50,368 nucleotides of DNA from Ilumatobacter sp. (GCA_007693335.1 REDU01000079.1:1-50368); one strand, 5' to 3'; positions 7,744 to 16,271 are shown, counted from the stretch's first letter. Notes: a model not told the origin generated them from the sequence alone. Made by a program: numbers and translations.

Positions 7744-8834
7744 TGCAGCCACGGCTGCACACCGCGTTGTGCGATCTCGTCGGGATCGACGTGCCGATCG
7801 TGCAGACCGGGATGGGTTGGGTGGCCGGCGCCCGGCTGGTCTCGGCCACGGCGAACGCCGGTGCCCTCGGGATCTTGGCGAGTGCCACGATGACGTTCGA
7901 GGAGTTGGAGCGGGCGATCAGCGAGGTGCGTTCACGCACCGACCGGCCGTTCGGCGTCAACCTCCGAGCCGATGCGTCCGACGTCGGTGAACGCATCGCG
8001 CTGATGATCGACCAGGACGTCAAGGTGGCCAGCTTCGCCCAGGCCCCACGGCCCGAATTGATCAGCCGGCTGCAGGACGCCGGCCTCGTGGTCATCCCCT
8101 CGGTCGGCGCACGCCGGCATGCCGAGAAGGTGCTCGAGTGGGGTGTCGACGCAGTGCTCGTCCAGGGCGGCGAAGGAGGCGGGCACACCGGATCGGTCCC
8201 GACCACGTTGGTCCTCCCCCAGGTGGTGGACGCCGTCGAGGGCAGGGTGCCGGTCATCGCGGCCGGTGGGTTCTTCGACGGACGCGGTCTCGTGGCCGCA
8301 CTGGCCTACGGTGCCGACGGCATCGCCATGGGGACTCGATTCCTCCTGACGAGCGACTCGACCGTGCCGGAGTCGGTCAAGCAGTACTACCTCGGCAAGG
8401 GCGTGCTCGACACGGTGGTCAGCAAGCAGGTCGACGGTGTCCCGCACCGCGTCCTGCGCACCGACCTCGTCGAGCAGCTCGAGTCGAGCCGGGGCAAGCT
8501 GCTCGCCGTGCCCCGAGCGGGGCTGAACGCACTGCGCTTCCGCCGCCTGACCGGGTTGTCGGTTCGAGAGATGTGGTCCGAAGGGCGCGCCATGAAGTCG
8601 GCCAACGATCTGTCGTGGATGCAGATGGTGATGGCGGCCAACACGCCGATGCTGCTGAAGGCGTCGCTGGTCGACGGCATGACCGAGTCGGGTGTCATGG
8701 CGAGTGGTCAGGTGGTCGGGGTGATCGACGACCTGCCGAGCGTGCAGGAGCTGGTCGACCGGATCATGACCGAGGCCGACACCGTTCTGCATGATCTGCT
8801 GACCCTGACCGGTTCGCAGGGAGCACGCTCGTGA
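7743..8834 (+). CDS. ipdC: Nitronate monooxygenase-fold flavin enzyme IpdC
   Basis: 363 residues. FMN TIM-barrel of the 2-nitropropane dioxygenase family: VPIVQTGMGWVAGARL at the N-terminus, VQGGEGGGHTG (about residues 140-150) and VPVIAAGGFFDGRGLVAALAYGADGIAMGTRFL for phosphate and flavin binding. Its place directly after ipdAB is that of M. tuberculosis ipdC, whose product acts on a hydroxylated CoA intermediate of steroid C/D-ring degradation. The length is close to that enzyme. Translation is coupled to ipdB (TGATG) and probably to the next gene (TGATG at 8832-8836). A generic nitronate monooxygenase role is less likely in this operon. Confidence 0.9.
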   Translation: MQPRLHTALCDLVGIDVPIVQTGMGWVAGARLVSATANAGALGILASATMTFEELERAISEVRSRTDRPFGVNLRADASDVGERIALMIDQDVKVASFAQAPRPELISRLQDAGLVVIPSVGARRHAEKVLEWGVDAVLVQGGEGGGHTGSVPTTLVLPQVVDAVEGRVPVIAAGGFFDGRGLVAALAYGADGIAMGTRFLLTSDSTVPESVKQYYLGKGVLDTVVSKQVDGVPHRVLRTDLVEQLESSRGKLLAVPRAGLNALRFRRLTGLSVREMWSEGRAMKSANDLSWMQMVMAANTPMLLKASLVDGMTESGVMASGQVVGVIDDLPSVQELVDRIMTEADTVLHDLLTLTGSQGARS

Positions 8835-9310
8835 TGCAGGAGCGTCAGCCCGTCACCGTGCTCGACGGGACCGCCGAGGTGCTCGCTGCAGTCGGTCGCC
8901 ACCTCGGTCACAGCGACTGGATCGTGGTGACCCAGGAGCAGGTGGACCTCTTCGCCGACGCCACGGGTGATCACCAGTGGATCCACGTCGATGTCGAACG
9001 TGCGGCGGCCGGCCCGTTCGGAGGGCCGATCGCCCACGGGTACCTGACACTGGCGCTCTCGAATCTCTTCCTCCCCCAGATTCTCGAGGTGCGCGGCTTC
9101 AGCATGGGGGTGAACGTGGGGGTCGATCGGGTGCGGTTTCCCCAGCCGGTGCCGGTCGGGAGCCGGGTGCGCGGTGGTGCCGAACTCCTGGAGGCGGTCG
9201 ATCTGCCCGACGGCCGGGGACTCTCCACGCTCGTGCGCATCACGATCGAGATCGATGGCGCCCTCGAGCCGGCGTGCGTCATCGAGTCGCTCACCCGCTG
9301 GATCCCGTGA
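8834..9310 (+). CDS. MaoC-like (hot-dog fold) dehydratase
   Basis: 158 residues. Enoyl-CoA hydratase 2/MaoC family with the hydratase motif FADATGDHQWIHVDVERA (about 41-58), which carries the Asp and His pair, followed by GPIAHGYLTLAL. It should hydrate or dehydrate an acyl-CoA. ATG 8834 overlaps the ipdC stop (TGATG); a GTG three bases earlier is also possible. As the last gene of the echA20-ipdABC transcript it may supply a hydratase step for the ring-opened acyl chain. It converges on the PhyH gene, 25 bases away. Confidence 0.88.
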   Translation: MQERQPVTVLDGTAEVLAAVGRHLGHSDWIVVTQEQVDLFADATGDHQWIHVDVERAAAGPFGGPIAHGYLTLALSNLFLPQILEVRGFSMGVNVGVDRVRFPQPVPVGSRVRGGAELLEAVDLPDGRGLSTLVRITIEIDGALEPACVIESLTRWIP

Positions 9311-9335
9311 TTCGAGATCGCTCCAAACAGGCTGT

Positions 9336-10130
9336 TCAGCGGATGCGGTCCCAGACCATCGCCGTCGAGGCGTCGTCGTCGAACCAGGTTCCCGGGTCGA
9401 CGCCGTCGACGTGTCCGTGGAGACCACGGAAGGTTCCGTAGCCGACCATCCGGCGAAGGCGCGGTGGGAATGCGGCGACCTGCTCCCTCGACAGGGCGAG
9501 GAGTTGGTTCTCCTCCTGACGGAGCCAGCCGGCGTAGTAGTTGCACACGATGCCCAGACGTCGATCGTGTGACCGGTTCTCGCCACCGCCGTGCCAGATC
9601 GAACCGTTGTAGACGATCACGCTCCCGGCCGTCATCTCGGTGTTGATCGTGTCGACCTGATCGCCCGGCCGCGGGCGCCGGTCGGCGCGGTGGGAGCCGG
9701 GGACGAGGCGGGTTCCCCCGTTCTCGGCAGTGAAGTCGCTGAGCGCCCACAGTGCGACCACCGCCAGGGGCTGGTGCGGCCGCGGCACCGGGATGGATCC
9801 GTCATCGGCGTGGAGAGGTTGTGCCTCCTGCCCCGGGTGGATGTCGATGGCGGTGAGTGAGGACAGCAGCAGCTCCTGGTCGAGCACCTGCTCGACCACG
9901 TCGAGCACCGGTTGGTGCACCGGCACCCGGGCGAAGAGAGGATCCCGACTGAGAAGGTTGAAGATCCGGCGCGTTCGTGCACCCAGGAACGTGTTCGTCC
10001 CGAACGGGATCGCTGCTGATTCCAGGGTTCGGTCGATGACCGATCGCAGATCGTGGATCAGGTCGAGCGGCACCGCATCGCGCAGGATCACATAGCCGTC
10101 GCGGTCGAAACGACCTGCGTCAACGTTCAC
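9336..10130 (-). CDS. Phytanoyl-CoA dioxygenase (PhyH) family Fe(II)/2-oxoglutarate enzyme
   Basis: 264 residues. Family members hydroxylate acyl chains or small molecules with Fe(II) and 2-oxoglutarate. The facial triad is visible as H107-x-D109 (PLHADDG) and H180 (GSIWHGGGENRS), and the Arg of DRRLGI is placed to bind 2-oxoglutarate. The start is GTG 10130, overlapping the end of the GntR gene by 11 bases, so the pair is an operon with the regulator first. This suggests that the GntR protein senses the substrate or product of this enzyme. The substrate is not predictable. Confidence 0.88.
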   Translation of the reverse strand: MNVDAGRFDRDGYVILRDAVPLDLIHDLRSVIDRTLESAAIPFGTNTFLGARTRRIFNLLSRDPLFARVPVHQPVLDVVEQVLDQELLLSSLTAIDIHPGQEAQPLHADDGSIPVPRPHQPLAVVALWALSDFTAENGGTRLVPGSHRADRRPRPGDQVDTINTEMTAGSVIVYNGSIWHGGGENRSHDRRLGIVCNYYAGWLRQEENQLLALSREQVAAFPPRLRRMVGYGTFRGLHGHVDGVDPGTWFDDDASTAMVWDRIR

Positions 10131-10911
10131 GGCTGTGATCCCCGAACGAGAGCAGCGAGGGCAGTACGCCGTGGTCGAAGTCGATGGCGTACACGGGAGC
10201 CCACTCGAGGTGGCGAGCGGCCTCGGCAGCTGCTGCGGCGGGGTCGCCGGCAGCGATCAACTCGAGGAGCCGGCCATGATCCTCGAGCCCCTGGCGCCGG
10301 TAGTCGAGGTTCGGGAATCCGTCGCCGGCGACGTTGTGCTCGGCCCACTCGCGTGCGTGTGCCGACCACACCGCCTCCAGCGCACCGACAACGAGGATGA
10401 GTGACTGGTTGCCGCAGTTGGCGACGATCTCTTCGTGGAAGCGGCGTGACACCACGGTGAACGCGCTCACATCGTGGATCTGGCGCGCTGCTTCGTCCTG
10501 GACCGCTCGCAGCTTGGGCAGCACGGTTTCGTGACGGTCGGCACGAGCCGTGCACAGCGCGACGCACTGTGGCTCGATCCGGTTCAGAGCGTCGGACAGG
10601 TCGTGGACCAGTACTCCTTGTGACTGGAGCACCAAACCCACCGAGTAGGCCACCGTCTGCACATCAGGGCGATGGACCACGGCGCCCCCGACCTTGCCTC
10701 GCAGCACCGACACGAGGCCTTGGGACTCGAGGATCCGGAGCGCCTCGCGCAGCGACGGCTTGCTCACGCCGTACGCCGCGAGCAGGTCTTCTTGGCGTGG
10801 GAGGTGGGCACCGTCGGCCAACTCGCCGGTGAGGATCTTGTGTCGCAGATCGTTGGCGATGAGCTCCGCGAGGTGCGGTGCCCGGAACGGCGAACTCCCG
10901 ACGTTACGCAT
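10120..10911 (-). CDS. GntR family (FadR subfamily) transcriptional regulator
   Basis: 263 residues from ATG 10911. The winged helix covers LAELIANDLRHKILTGEL...LPRQEDLLAAYGVSKPSLREALRILESQGLVSVLRGKVGGAVV (about residues 12-75). An all-helical FCD ligand-binding domain follows, with the metal-type residues expected of FadR/VanR relatives (FHEEIVANCGN; HGRLLELIAAGD). The frame stays open further upstream to GTG 11013, which would add an unusual acidic tail (TDTDSDSEESDSE); no clear -10 box or Shine-Dalgarno settles the start. The gene is first in an operon with the PhyH dioxygenase and is probably its local regulator. Confidence 0.88.
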   Translation of the reverse strand: MRNVGSSPFRAPHLAELIANDLRHKILTGELADGAHLPRQEDLLAAYGVSKPSLREALRILESQGLVSVLRGKVGGAVVHRPDVQTVAYSVGLVLQSQGVLVHDLSDALNRIEPQCVALCTARADRHETVLPKLRAVQDEAARQIHDVSAFTVVSRRFHEEIVANCGNQSLILVVGALEAVWSAHAREWAEHNVAGDGFPNLDYRRQGLEDHGRLLELIAAGDPAAAAAEAARHLEWAPVYAIDFDHGVLPSLLSFGDHSRER

Positions 10912-11145
10912 GCTCCGTGCCGACCACGACAGCGCAGTGAGCACCGGCTCGTCGTCGAAGATCTCGCTGTCAGATTCTTCGCTGTCGCTGTCGGTGTCTG
11001 TCAGGTCTGTCACGGTGATGTCGGCGTCTACCCGGCTGGCGATCGATGAGGTGGTCACGCACCGGCAGCCTCGGACATCGAAGGCTACCCGAACGGACGC
11101 GGTGGCAGCTGGTTCGATGATCCTGCCGACGACGGTTGCTGGAGC

Positions 11146-11151
11146 TACGGT
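11146..11151 (+). promoter_or_regulatory. -10 box TACGGT for leaderless isochorismatase-like gene
   Basis: TACGGT lies 7 bases before ATG 11159, so transcription should start at or next to the start codon. No 17-bp operator is present here. Confidence 0.6.
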
Positions 11152-11158
11152 GCGGACG

Positions 11159-11779
11159 ATGGAGTCCGGTGCGGGCGGAACCGCTGTCATCACCATGGAG
11201 CTGCAACGTGGGGTGTGCGGAGATCTCGCGCCGTGGCCCGGGCTGCCAGAGGCGGTGTCCGCCGCCGGTGTCGCCGAGACGGTTGCCGAGTTGCTCATCA
11301 CCGCCCGCTCGACGGGGGTTCTCGTGGTGCACGCGGTGTTCTCGATCAGACCCGACGGTCGTGGGACGCGCCTCGACATGCCGCTCATGTCTGCGGCGCG
11401 GCGCGATCCCGATTTCCTGCGCCAGGGCACCCCGAGTGTCGAGCTGTTGCCGGCACTCGGCCCCGAAACCGGTGATGTGGTGATCGAGCGGCACCACGGG
11501 GTGAGCCCGTTCGGAGGGACCGGCCTCGATGCCCTGTTGCGCCAGCAGGGCGTCTCCACCGTGGTCGTCACCGGTGTGTCGTTGAACATCGGTGTGCTCG
11601 GGACGGTGGTCGAAGCGGTGAACCTCGGCTACCGCGCCGTGGTGCCGACCGATGCGGTGGTCGGTGTCCCCTCGGAGTACGGCCACGCCGTGCTGGCGAA
11701 CTCGCTGATGCCCATCGCCCGGCTCGCGACCACCGCGGAGCTGATCGACGAGTGGACGGCGGCTCCGGTCTCGCCATGA
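11159..11779 (+). CDS. Isochorismatase-like (cysteine hydrolase fold) protein lacking the catalytic triad
   Basis: 206 residues with the isochorismatase/nicotinamidase fold pattern (VLVVHAVFS, HHGVSPFGGTGLDALLRQQGVSTVVVTGVSLNIGVLGTVVEAVNLGYRAVVPTDAV). The three residues that make these enzymes hydrolases are changed. The N-terminal Asp position reads ITMELQRG, the Lys is replaced by Arg in VIERHHG, and the Cys of the NIC motif is Gly (NIGVLGT). A non-hydrolytic or mechanistically different role is likely; similar Cys-less proteins occur in actinobacteria. The start was chosen by the TACGGT box 7 bases upstream. The stop overlaps the SDR start (ATGA). Confidence 0.8.
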   Translation: MESGAGGTAVITMELQRGVCGDLAPWPGLPEAVSAAGVAETVAELLITARSTGVLVVHAVFSIRPDGRGTRLDMPLMSAARRDPDFLRQGTPSVELLPALGPETGDVVIERHHGVSPFGGTGLDALLRQQGVSTVVVTGVSLNIGVLGTVVEAVNLGYRAVVPTDAVVGVPSEYGHAVLANSLMPIARLATTAELIDEWTAAPVSP

Positions 11780-12657
11780 GCGCCGACGAACCGTCGTCCA
11801 ACACCCAGTCTCCCGACGACGTCGCGCCGATCAGCGACTGGAACCGGCTGCTCGACGGGAAGGTCGCAGTGATCACCGGCGGCGGCGCCGACGGCATCGG
11901 CGGGGCCATCGCCCGGCTGTTCGCCGAGCACGGTGCCACCGTCGAGATCGCCGAGATCGATCTCGATCGGGCCGAGCGGAGCCGCGTCATGATCGAGTCG
12001 GCCGGCGGCGCCGTGCGCACCCACCAGGTCGACGTGACCCGTGCCGACGAGGTCGAGTCGTTCGCCGCCGATGTGCTCGGTCACCACGGTCGCGTCGACG
12101 TGGTCGTCAACAATGTGGGCGACTACCGGGTCTCCGCCCGCTTCGAGGCGTCGTCACCCGAGACCTGGCAGCGCATGTACGACATCAACTTCGGCCACGT
12201 GCTGCTGGTGACCCGGGCGTTCGTCGGTTCGATGATCGAGGCTCGCAGGGGTTCGATCGTCAACGTGCACTCGGTCGAGGCCGAGCGGGGCTATCCGGGC
12301 GACCCGGTGTACGGGGCGATGAAGGCGGCGGTCGCCCACTTCACGACGTGCCTCGCGGTCGATGTGGGTCGACACGGGATCCGCGTCAACGGGCTCGGCC
12401 CCGATCTCACGCAGACGGCGCAGGTCGACTACATCGCCCGATCCGACGGCGCGCACCACATGTGGCCGTCGTGGGCGCCGGTGGGCCGACTCGGATGGCC
12501 GGAGGACCAGGCACGCGTGGCGTTGTTCCTCGCATCCGACATGTCAGCCTTCGTCACGGGCCACAACGTCCCCGTCGACGGAGGCACACTCGCAGGCGGC
12601 GGCTGGTTCTTCTCACCCGACGAGGGCCGGTTCGTCAACCGCCCCAAGCGTCTCTGA
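11776..12657 (+). CDS. SDR family oxidoreductase
   Basis: 293 residues. It has an N-terminal extension of about 25 residues (MSADEPSSNTQSPDD), then VAVITGGGADGIGGAIARLF for NAD(P) binding, NNVGDY, VNVHSVEAERG and the catalytic VYGAMKAA (YxxxK). The C-terminus is FVTGHNVPVDGGTLAGGGWFF. It should be an active alcohol or hydroxyacyl-CoA dehydrogenase. The start is coupled to the isochorismatase-like gene by ATGA, forming a two-gene operon. The substrate is not identifiable. Confidence 0.9.
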   Translation: MSADEPSSNTQSPDDVAPISDWNRLLDGKVAVITGGGADGIGGAIARLFAEHGATVEIAEIDLDRAERSRVMIESAGGAVRTHQVDVTRADEVESFAADVLGHHGRVDVVVNNVGDYRVSARFEASSPETWQRMYDINFGHVLLVTRAFVGSMIEARRGSIVNVHSVEAERGYPGDPVYGAMKAAVAHFTTCLAVDVGRHGIRVNGLGPDLTQTAQVDYIARSDGAHHMWPSWAPVGRLGWPEDQARVALFLASDMSAFVTGHNVPVDGGTLAGGGWFFSPDEGRFVNRPKRL

Positions 12658-12677
12658 CCCGACCACCGTCGCGCCTG

Positions 12678-13841
12678 TCACCAGAACGACGAGTCGGCGG
12701 TCAGCCCGTGTTCGGGGAACGCGCCCACCGCGATCGGCTGGCAGTTGCCCCACCCGACGCCACCACCCTGTGGATCCGAGACGCGGATGACGGTGTCGCG
12801 GATCTGGTGCAGTCGGCGGGCCTCGTCGGGTGTCGTGCAGTCGGGGATGTGCTCGCCCTCGAGGTGGAGAGGGCCCCGCCATTCGCCGTGGTGGTGACCG
12901 TCGAAGCCGAAGTACAACCCGGCGCCGAGATGGAACCCGGTGTCGCCGAGCACCTCGATGTCGATGGTGCGGCTCGATCCGTCGGCCATCCCGAAGTGGA
13001 TCCGCCCGCTCGACAGCCGTCGGTTGTCGGGGTCGAACCCGACCTCCGGGGTGATCTCGACGATGGGCTCGACGCGCCCGTCGGGGTACTCGAATCCTCC
13101 CATCACCTGCTGACGCTTGTAGCCGCGGGCCGAGACGTCCACCAGGTGGAAGAACAATCCGTAGGGCGAACCGTCGGCCGTCTCGAGGCGCACCGGACAC
13201 CAGAACATGAGGAAGGACATGCCGGCCATCGGGTCGGACGGCTCGAGATCAGCCGCCGGGGCACCCACGTCGTAGCGGACCCCCCACGAATGGTCACGGG
13301 TGGAGACCCACTCGGACGGGTCGATCTCGTGCCGCTCACCCTCGAGTTCGATCCAACCAGATGCCACGCCGATCTGGTGGTAGCGCACGAGCTCGGCGGC
13401 AACCCGGTAGCCCGAAGGTGACCGACTGTGTGTGCGTTCCTCGAGCTGTGGGGGGAGGCTCGCTTCGAACACCCAGTCGAAGGCGAGTGGTTGGACGTCG
13501 TTCGCCTCGAGACGGAACCGGACCGTCTTCATCGGCTCGAGGACTTCGTACACGACGGGACCGATTCGGGTGCGTTCGGGTTCGGGGGCCAACGTGCGGC
13601 TCGCCCGCACGGTCCACTGCTCTCGTGCACGCGACGCGCCGCCGTATCCGTCCATCACGTTGCGGTTGGGGTACTTGCCGAGGCCGAACCCGAGTTGCAG
13701 CGATCCGTCGCGCCTGGCGGCCATCGCACAGACCTTCTCGGTCCATGACGGATCGGTCTGGGAGACCACTGCGAAGGTGTCAGCGATCTGATGGGAGAAG
13801 CCTTCGTCGGCGTCGAGGAGTGGTCCGATCGAGTTGTTCAC
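12678..13841 (-). CDS. Lipocalin-like (DUF7064/7065-type) protein, copy A
   Basis: 387 residues, no enzymatic motif recognised. It is rich in beta-strand patterns and contains IDPSEWVSTRDHSWGVR (near residue 200), also present in the protein at 28467-29606 (IDPRQWVGTRDRSWGIR). The two are paralogs with the same overall layout: N-terminal YPNRNVMDGYGG versus YPNLGVIDAF, and a C-terminal RRxxxIEVxxLG segment. Such proteins often neighbour acyl-CoA and aminoglycoside-phosphotransferase-like genes in actinobacteria and may bind hydrophobic ligands. I chose GTG 13841 because TACGCT (13849-13854) is 7 bases upstream; the open frame continues to 14108 but would cover the promoter. Confidence 0.75.
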   Translation of the reverse strand: MNNSIGPLLDADEGFSHQIADTFAVVSQTDPSWTEKVCAMAARRDGSLQLGFGLGKYPNRNVMDGYGGASRAREQWTVRASRTLAPEPERTRIGPVVYEVLEPMKTVRFRLEANDVQPLAFDWVFEASLPPQLEERTHSRSPSGYRVAAELVRYHQIGVASGWIELEGERHEIDPSEWVSTRDHSWGVRYDVGAPAADLEPSDPMAGMSFLMFWCPVRLETADGSPYGLFFHLVDVSARGYKRQQVMGGFEYPDGRVEPIVEITPEVGFDPDNRRLSSGRIHFGMADGSSRTIDIEVLGDTGFHLGAGLYFGFDGHHHGEWRGPLHLEGEHIPDCTTPDEARRLHQIRDTVIRVSDPQGGGVGWGNCQPIAVGAFPEHGLTADSSFW

Positions 13842-13848
13842 GTCCGAG

Positions 13849-13904
13849 AGCGTAGATGCACGCACCGTGACGCTCAGCGCCACGGTGTGGGTCCGAGGTA
13901 CTGT
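13849..13904. promoter_or_regulatory. Divergent promoter region with a 25-bp palindrome (13863-13887)
   Basis: The minus-strand -10 TACGCT (13849-13854) serves the lipocalin-like gene and the plus-strand -10 TACTGT (13899-13904) serves the FGE gene. Between them, nearly centred, is a 25-bp palindrome with arms CACCGTG/CACGGTG and inner CGCT/AGCG around C13875, with one mismatched pair. It is a different operator type from the 17-bp family, so these two genes probably answer to another regulator. Confidence 0.6.
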
Positions 13905-13941
13905 CGTTTCCCGTTCACCGGCTCGTCGAGGAGGTTCACGC

Positions 13942-14934
13942 GTGCCGCATCTGCCGGACATCGACGGGCGCGCTGGGTCTCCGGCGGCATGTTGCGCGCC
14001 CTCGGTGTCGGCCCGTGACCGGCGATCCGGACCCACGCCCGAACCACCTGCGGTCCATCGAGCCAGCGGTGCGGGAGCGTTGCCGGGTGCCGGGCTGGTC
14101 GCGCTCACGGGCGGGACCTTCTCGATGGGCGGAGCCGACGCCGATGGTCACCCCGGCGACGGTGAGGGCCCGGTGCGAGCCGTGCGTCTCGATCCGTTCG
14201 AGATCGGTGTCACCACCGTCACGAACGAAGAGTTCGCCGACTTCGTGTCGATGACCGGTCATGTGACCACGGCGGAGGCATCGGGGTGGTCGTTCGTGTT
14301 CGCGGGGCTGTTGCCCGACGATTTCCCCGACACTCGCGGGGTCGCGGCAGCGCCGTGGTGGCGACAGGTGTTCGGAGCCGACTGGTCACATCCCGACGGT
14401 CCGCAGTCCGATGTGGCCGACCGCGGCGATCACCCGGTCGTCCACGTGTCGTGGTTCGATGCCGTGGCGTACTGCCGGTGGTTCGGTGGCCGGCTGCCGA
14501 CCGAAGCCGAATGGGAGTTCGCAGCCCGGGGCGGCCACGAGCAACGGCGCTTCCCGTGGGGTGACGAGCTCACGCCAGGAGGCCGCCACCTGGCCAACGT
14601 GTGGCAGGGCACCTTTCCCGCCGAGAACACCGTCGACGACGGCTGGTACGGCACCGCCCCCGTCCGCGCCTACGAGCCGAACGGGTTCGGCCTGTTCGAT
14701 GTGGTCGGCAATGTCTGGGAGTGGACGTCCGACTGGTTCGCCGCGGCCCACACGAACACTGCGGGTGTCGCGGAGAATCCCACGGGGCCGCCCACCGGAA
14801 CCCACCGGGTCATGCGTGGCGGCTCGTATCTGTGCCACGCCTCGTACTGCAACCGCTACCGGTTGTCGGCCCGCAGTTCGGTGTCGCCCGACAGCACCAC
14901 CGGTCACCTCGGCTTCCGCTGCGCCGTCAGCTGA
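13942..14934 (+). CDS. Formylglycine-generating enzyme (SUMF1/FGE family)
   Basis: 330 residues. FGE oxidises the Cys of the CxPxR motif in type I sulfatases to formylglycine, using O2 and copper. The FGE-sulfatase domain covers GGTFSMGG to the end, with the VTNEEFADFV, HPVVHVSWFDAVAYCRW, LPTEAEWEFAARGG and GNVWEWTSDWF motifs. The copper/active-site pair is Cys298 and Cys303 in GGSYLCHASYCNRYR. GTG 13942 was preferred because GAGGAGG precedes it by 7 bases; the frame is open to 13834, but that stretch contains the promoter. Its evident client is the CSPTR sulfatase at 30835-33129. Confidence 0.93.
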   Translation: MPHLPDIDGRAGSPAACCAPSVSARDRRSGPTPEPPAVHRASGAGALPGAGLVALTGGTFSMGGADADGHPGDGEGPVRAVRLDPFEIGVTTVTNEEFADFVSMTGHVTTAEASGWSFVFAGLLPDDFPDTRGVAAAPWWRQVFGADWSHPDGPQSDVADRGDHPVVHVSWFDAVAYCRWFGGRLPTEAEWEFAARGGHEQRRFPWGDELTPGGRHLANVWQGTFPAENTVDDGWYGTAPVRAYEPNGFGLFDVVGNVWEWTSDWFAAAHTNTAGVAENPTGPPTGTHRVMRGGSYLCHASYCNRYRLSARSSVSPDSTTGHLGFRCAVS

Positions 14935-14936
14935 GA

Positions 14937-14953
14937 TCTGACTGTTCGTCAGA
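14937..14953. promoter_or_regulatory. 17-bp palindromic operator, site 3 (TCTGACTGTTCGTCAGA)
   Basis: It starts two bases after the FGE stop codon. A TAGTGT -10 box lies at 14973-14978, so the operator overlaps the expected -35 region of the amidohydrolase promoter. A leader of about 50 bases follows, with GAGGGGG placed 5 bases before ATG 15036. Confidence 0.8.
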
Positions 14954-15035
14954 TTCGCGTCGCCGCACGTGCTAGTGTTCCGTTCAGACGGGCACTCGAT
15001 TCGGGGGAATCGAGCCGAGATCCGAGGGGGACCCC

Positions 15036-16271
15036 ATGATCGTTGATGACCGCTACGTCGTGATCTCCGCCGACTGTCACGGTGGCGGCGCGTTGCTCGA
15101 CTATCGCCCGTACCTGCCCTCGAGCTACCACGACGACTTCGACGCCTGGGCCGCCGGATACGAGATCCCGTACGACGACGTGACCGGACCTGACGGCTCA
15201 CGGAACTGGGACAGCGACCGCCGACTCCGTGAGCTCGAGGGTGACGGCATCGTCGCCGAGGTCATCTTTCCCAACACCGTCCCGCCGTTCTTCCCGAAGT
15301 CATCGCTGACGGTGCAGCCGCCGGCGGCCGACGCGGGCGACCTCGAACGCCGGTGGGTCGGACTGCAGGCGCACAACCGCTGGCTCGCCGACTTCTGCGC
15401 GCAGGCTCCCGGCCGCCGAGCGGGGATCGCCCAGATCATGTTGCACGACATCGATGCCGCGGTGGCCGAGGTGCACTGGGCAGCAGCGGCCGGGCTCGAC
15501 GGCGGGGTGCTGCTCCCCGGTGTACCCGAAGGTTCGGGGCTGCCGCAGCTCCACCAGATCGACTACTACGAACCGCTCTGGGCGGCCTGCGAGGAAGCCG
15601 GCGTTCCGGTCAATCACCACGGTGGCAGTGCCACGCCGCCGATGGTCGACACCGACGAAGGTCCGGTCATCTTCCTGCTGGAGACGACCTGGTGGTCGCA
15701 CCGGGCGTTCACGCATCTCGTGGTCTCGGGTGCCATGGAGCGCCATCCCGGCCTGCAGTTCGTCTTCACCGAGCAGGGCACGGCCTGGATCCCCGACGAG
15801 TTGATGAAGCTCGACTACTTCTTCAACCGGATGCGTCATGCGGTCGGTTCGCAGGAGCACGTGTGGGGCTCGCCGGTGATGGCCAAGCTGCCGCTGCAGC
15901 CGAGCGAGTACTGGGCTCGCCAGTGCCACGTGGGTGCCAGCTTCATTCGTCCCCCCGAGGTGCAGCTGCGCTCGAAGGTGGGGGTCGACAAGATCATGTG
16001 GGGGAGCGATTACCCGCACAAGGAGGCCAGCTTCCCCTATTCGCTCGCCGCGTTGCGCGGCTCGTTCGCCGGAGTGCCCCACGACGAGGTGAGCGCGATG
16101 CTCGCCGGCAACGCCGCCGCGATGTACGGCTTCGATCTCGACGTGCTGGCGCCGATCGCGTCGACCGTCGGGCCGTTGGTCACCGAGATCGATGTGCCGC
16201 TGCAGCCGGGCGAGATCCCGCTCGAGGCCGAGAAGTGCCCCGCACTGGTGGGCTTCGGAGCGCGCGACTGA
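15036..16271 (+). CDS. Amidohydrolase 2 (ACMSD-type) metal-dependent hydrolase
   Basis: 411 residues. TIM-barrel hydrolase/decarboxylase of the ACMSD group. The D-x-H start motif is VISADCHGGG (residues 9-18). VNHHGG, FTEQGTAWIPDEL and the terminal metal ligand region WGSDYPHKE follow in order. Members hydrolyse ring or C-C bonds or decarboxylate with one zinc ion. First gene of a run with an acetoacetate-decarboxylase-like protein, an SDR and a second enzyme of the same family (18117-19403), under operator site 3. The start has a strong Shine-Dalgarno (GAGGGGG). The substrate is unknown; a beta-keto acid or ring-derived acid is inferred from the neighbours. Confidence 0.88.
   Translation: MIVDDRYVVISADCHGGGALLDYRPYLPSSYHDDFDAWAAGYEIPYDDVTGPDGSRNWDSDRRLRELEGDGIVAEVIFPNTVPPFFPKSSLTVQPPAADAGDLERRWVGLQAHNRWLADFCAQAPGRRAGIAQIMLHDIDAAVAEVHWAAAAGLDGGVLLPGVPEGSGLPQLHQIDYYEPLWAACEEAGVPVNHHGGSATPPMVDTDEGPVIFLLETTWWSHRAFTHLVVSGAMERHPGLQFVFTEQGTAWIPDELMKLDYFFNRMRHAVGSQEHVWGSPVMAKLPLQPSEYWARQCHVGASFIRPPEVQLRSKVGVDKIMWGSDYPHKEASFPYSLAALRGSFAGVPHDEVSAMLAGNAAAMYGFDLDVLAPIASTVGPLVTEIDVPLQPGEIPLEAEKCPALVGFGARD

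Noticed and set aside
10970..11020. Possible operator (CTGTCAGGTCTGTCAC) before the GntR gene
   Set aside because: These are direct, not inverted, repeats with the wrong spacing, and may simply be codons of an acidic N-terminal extension.
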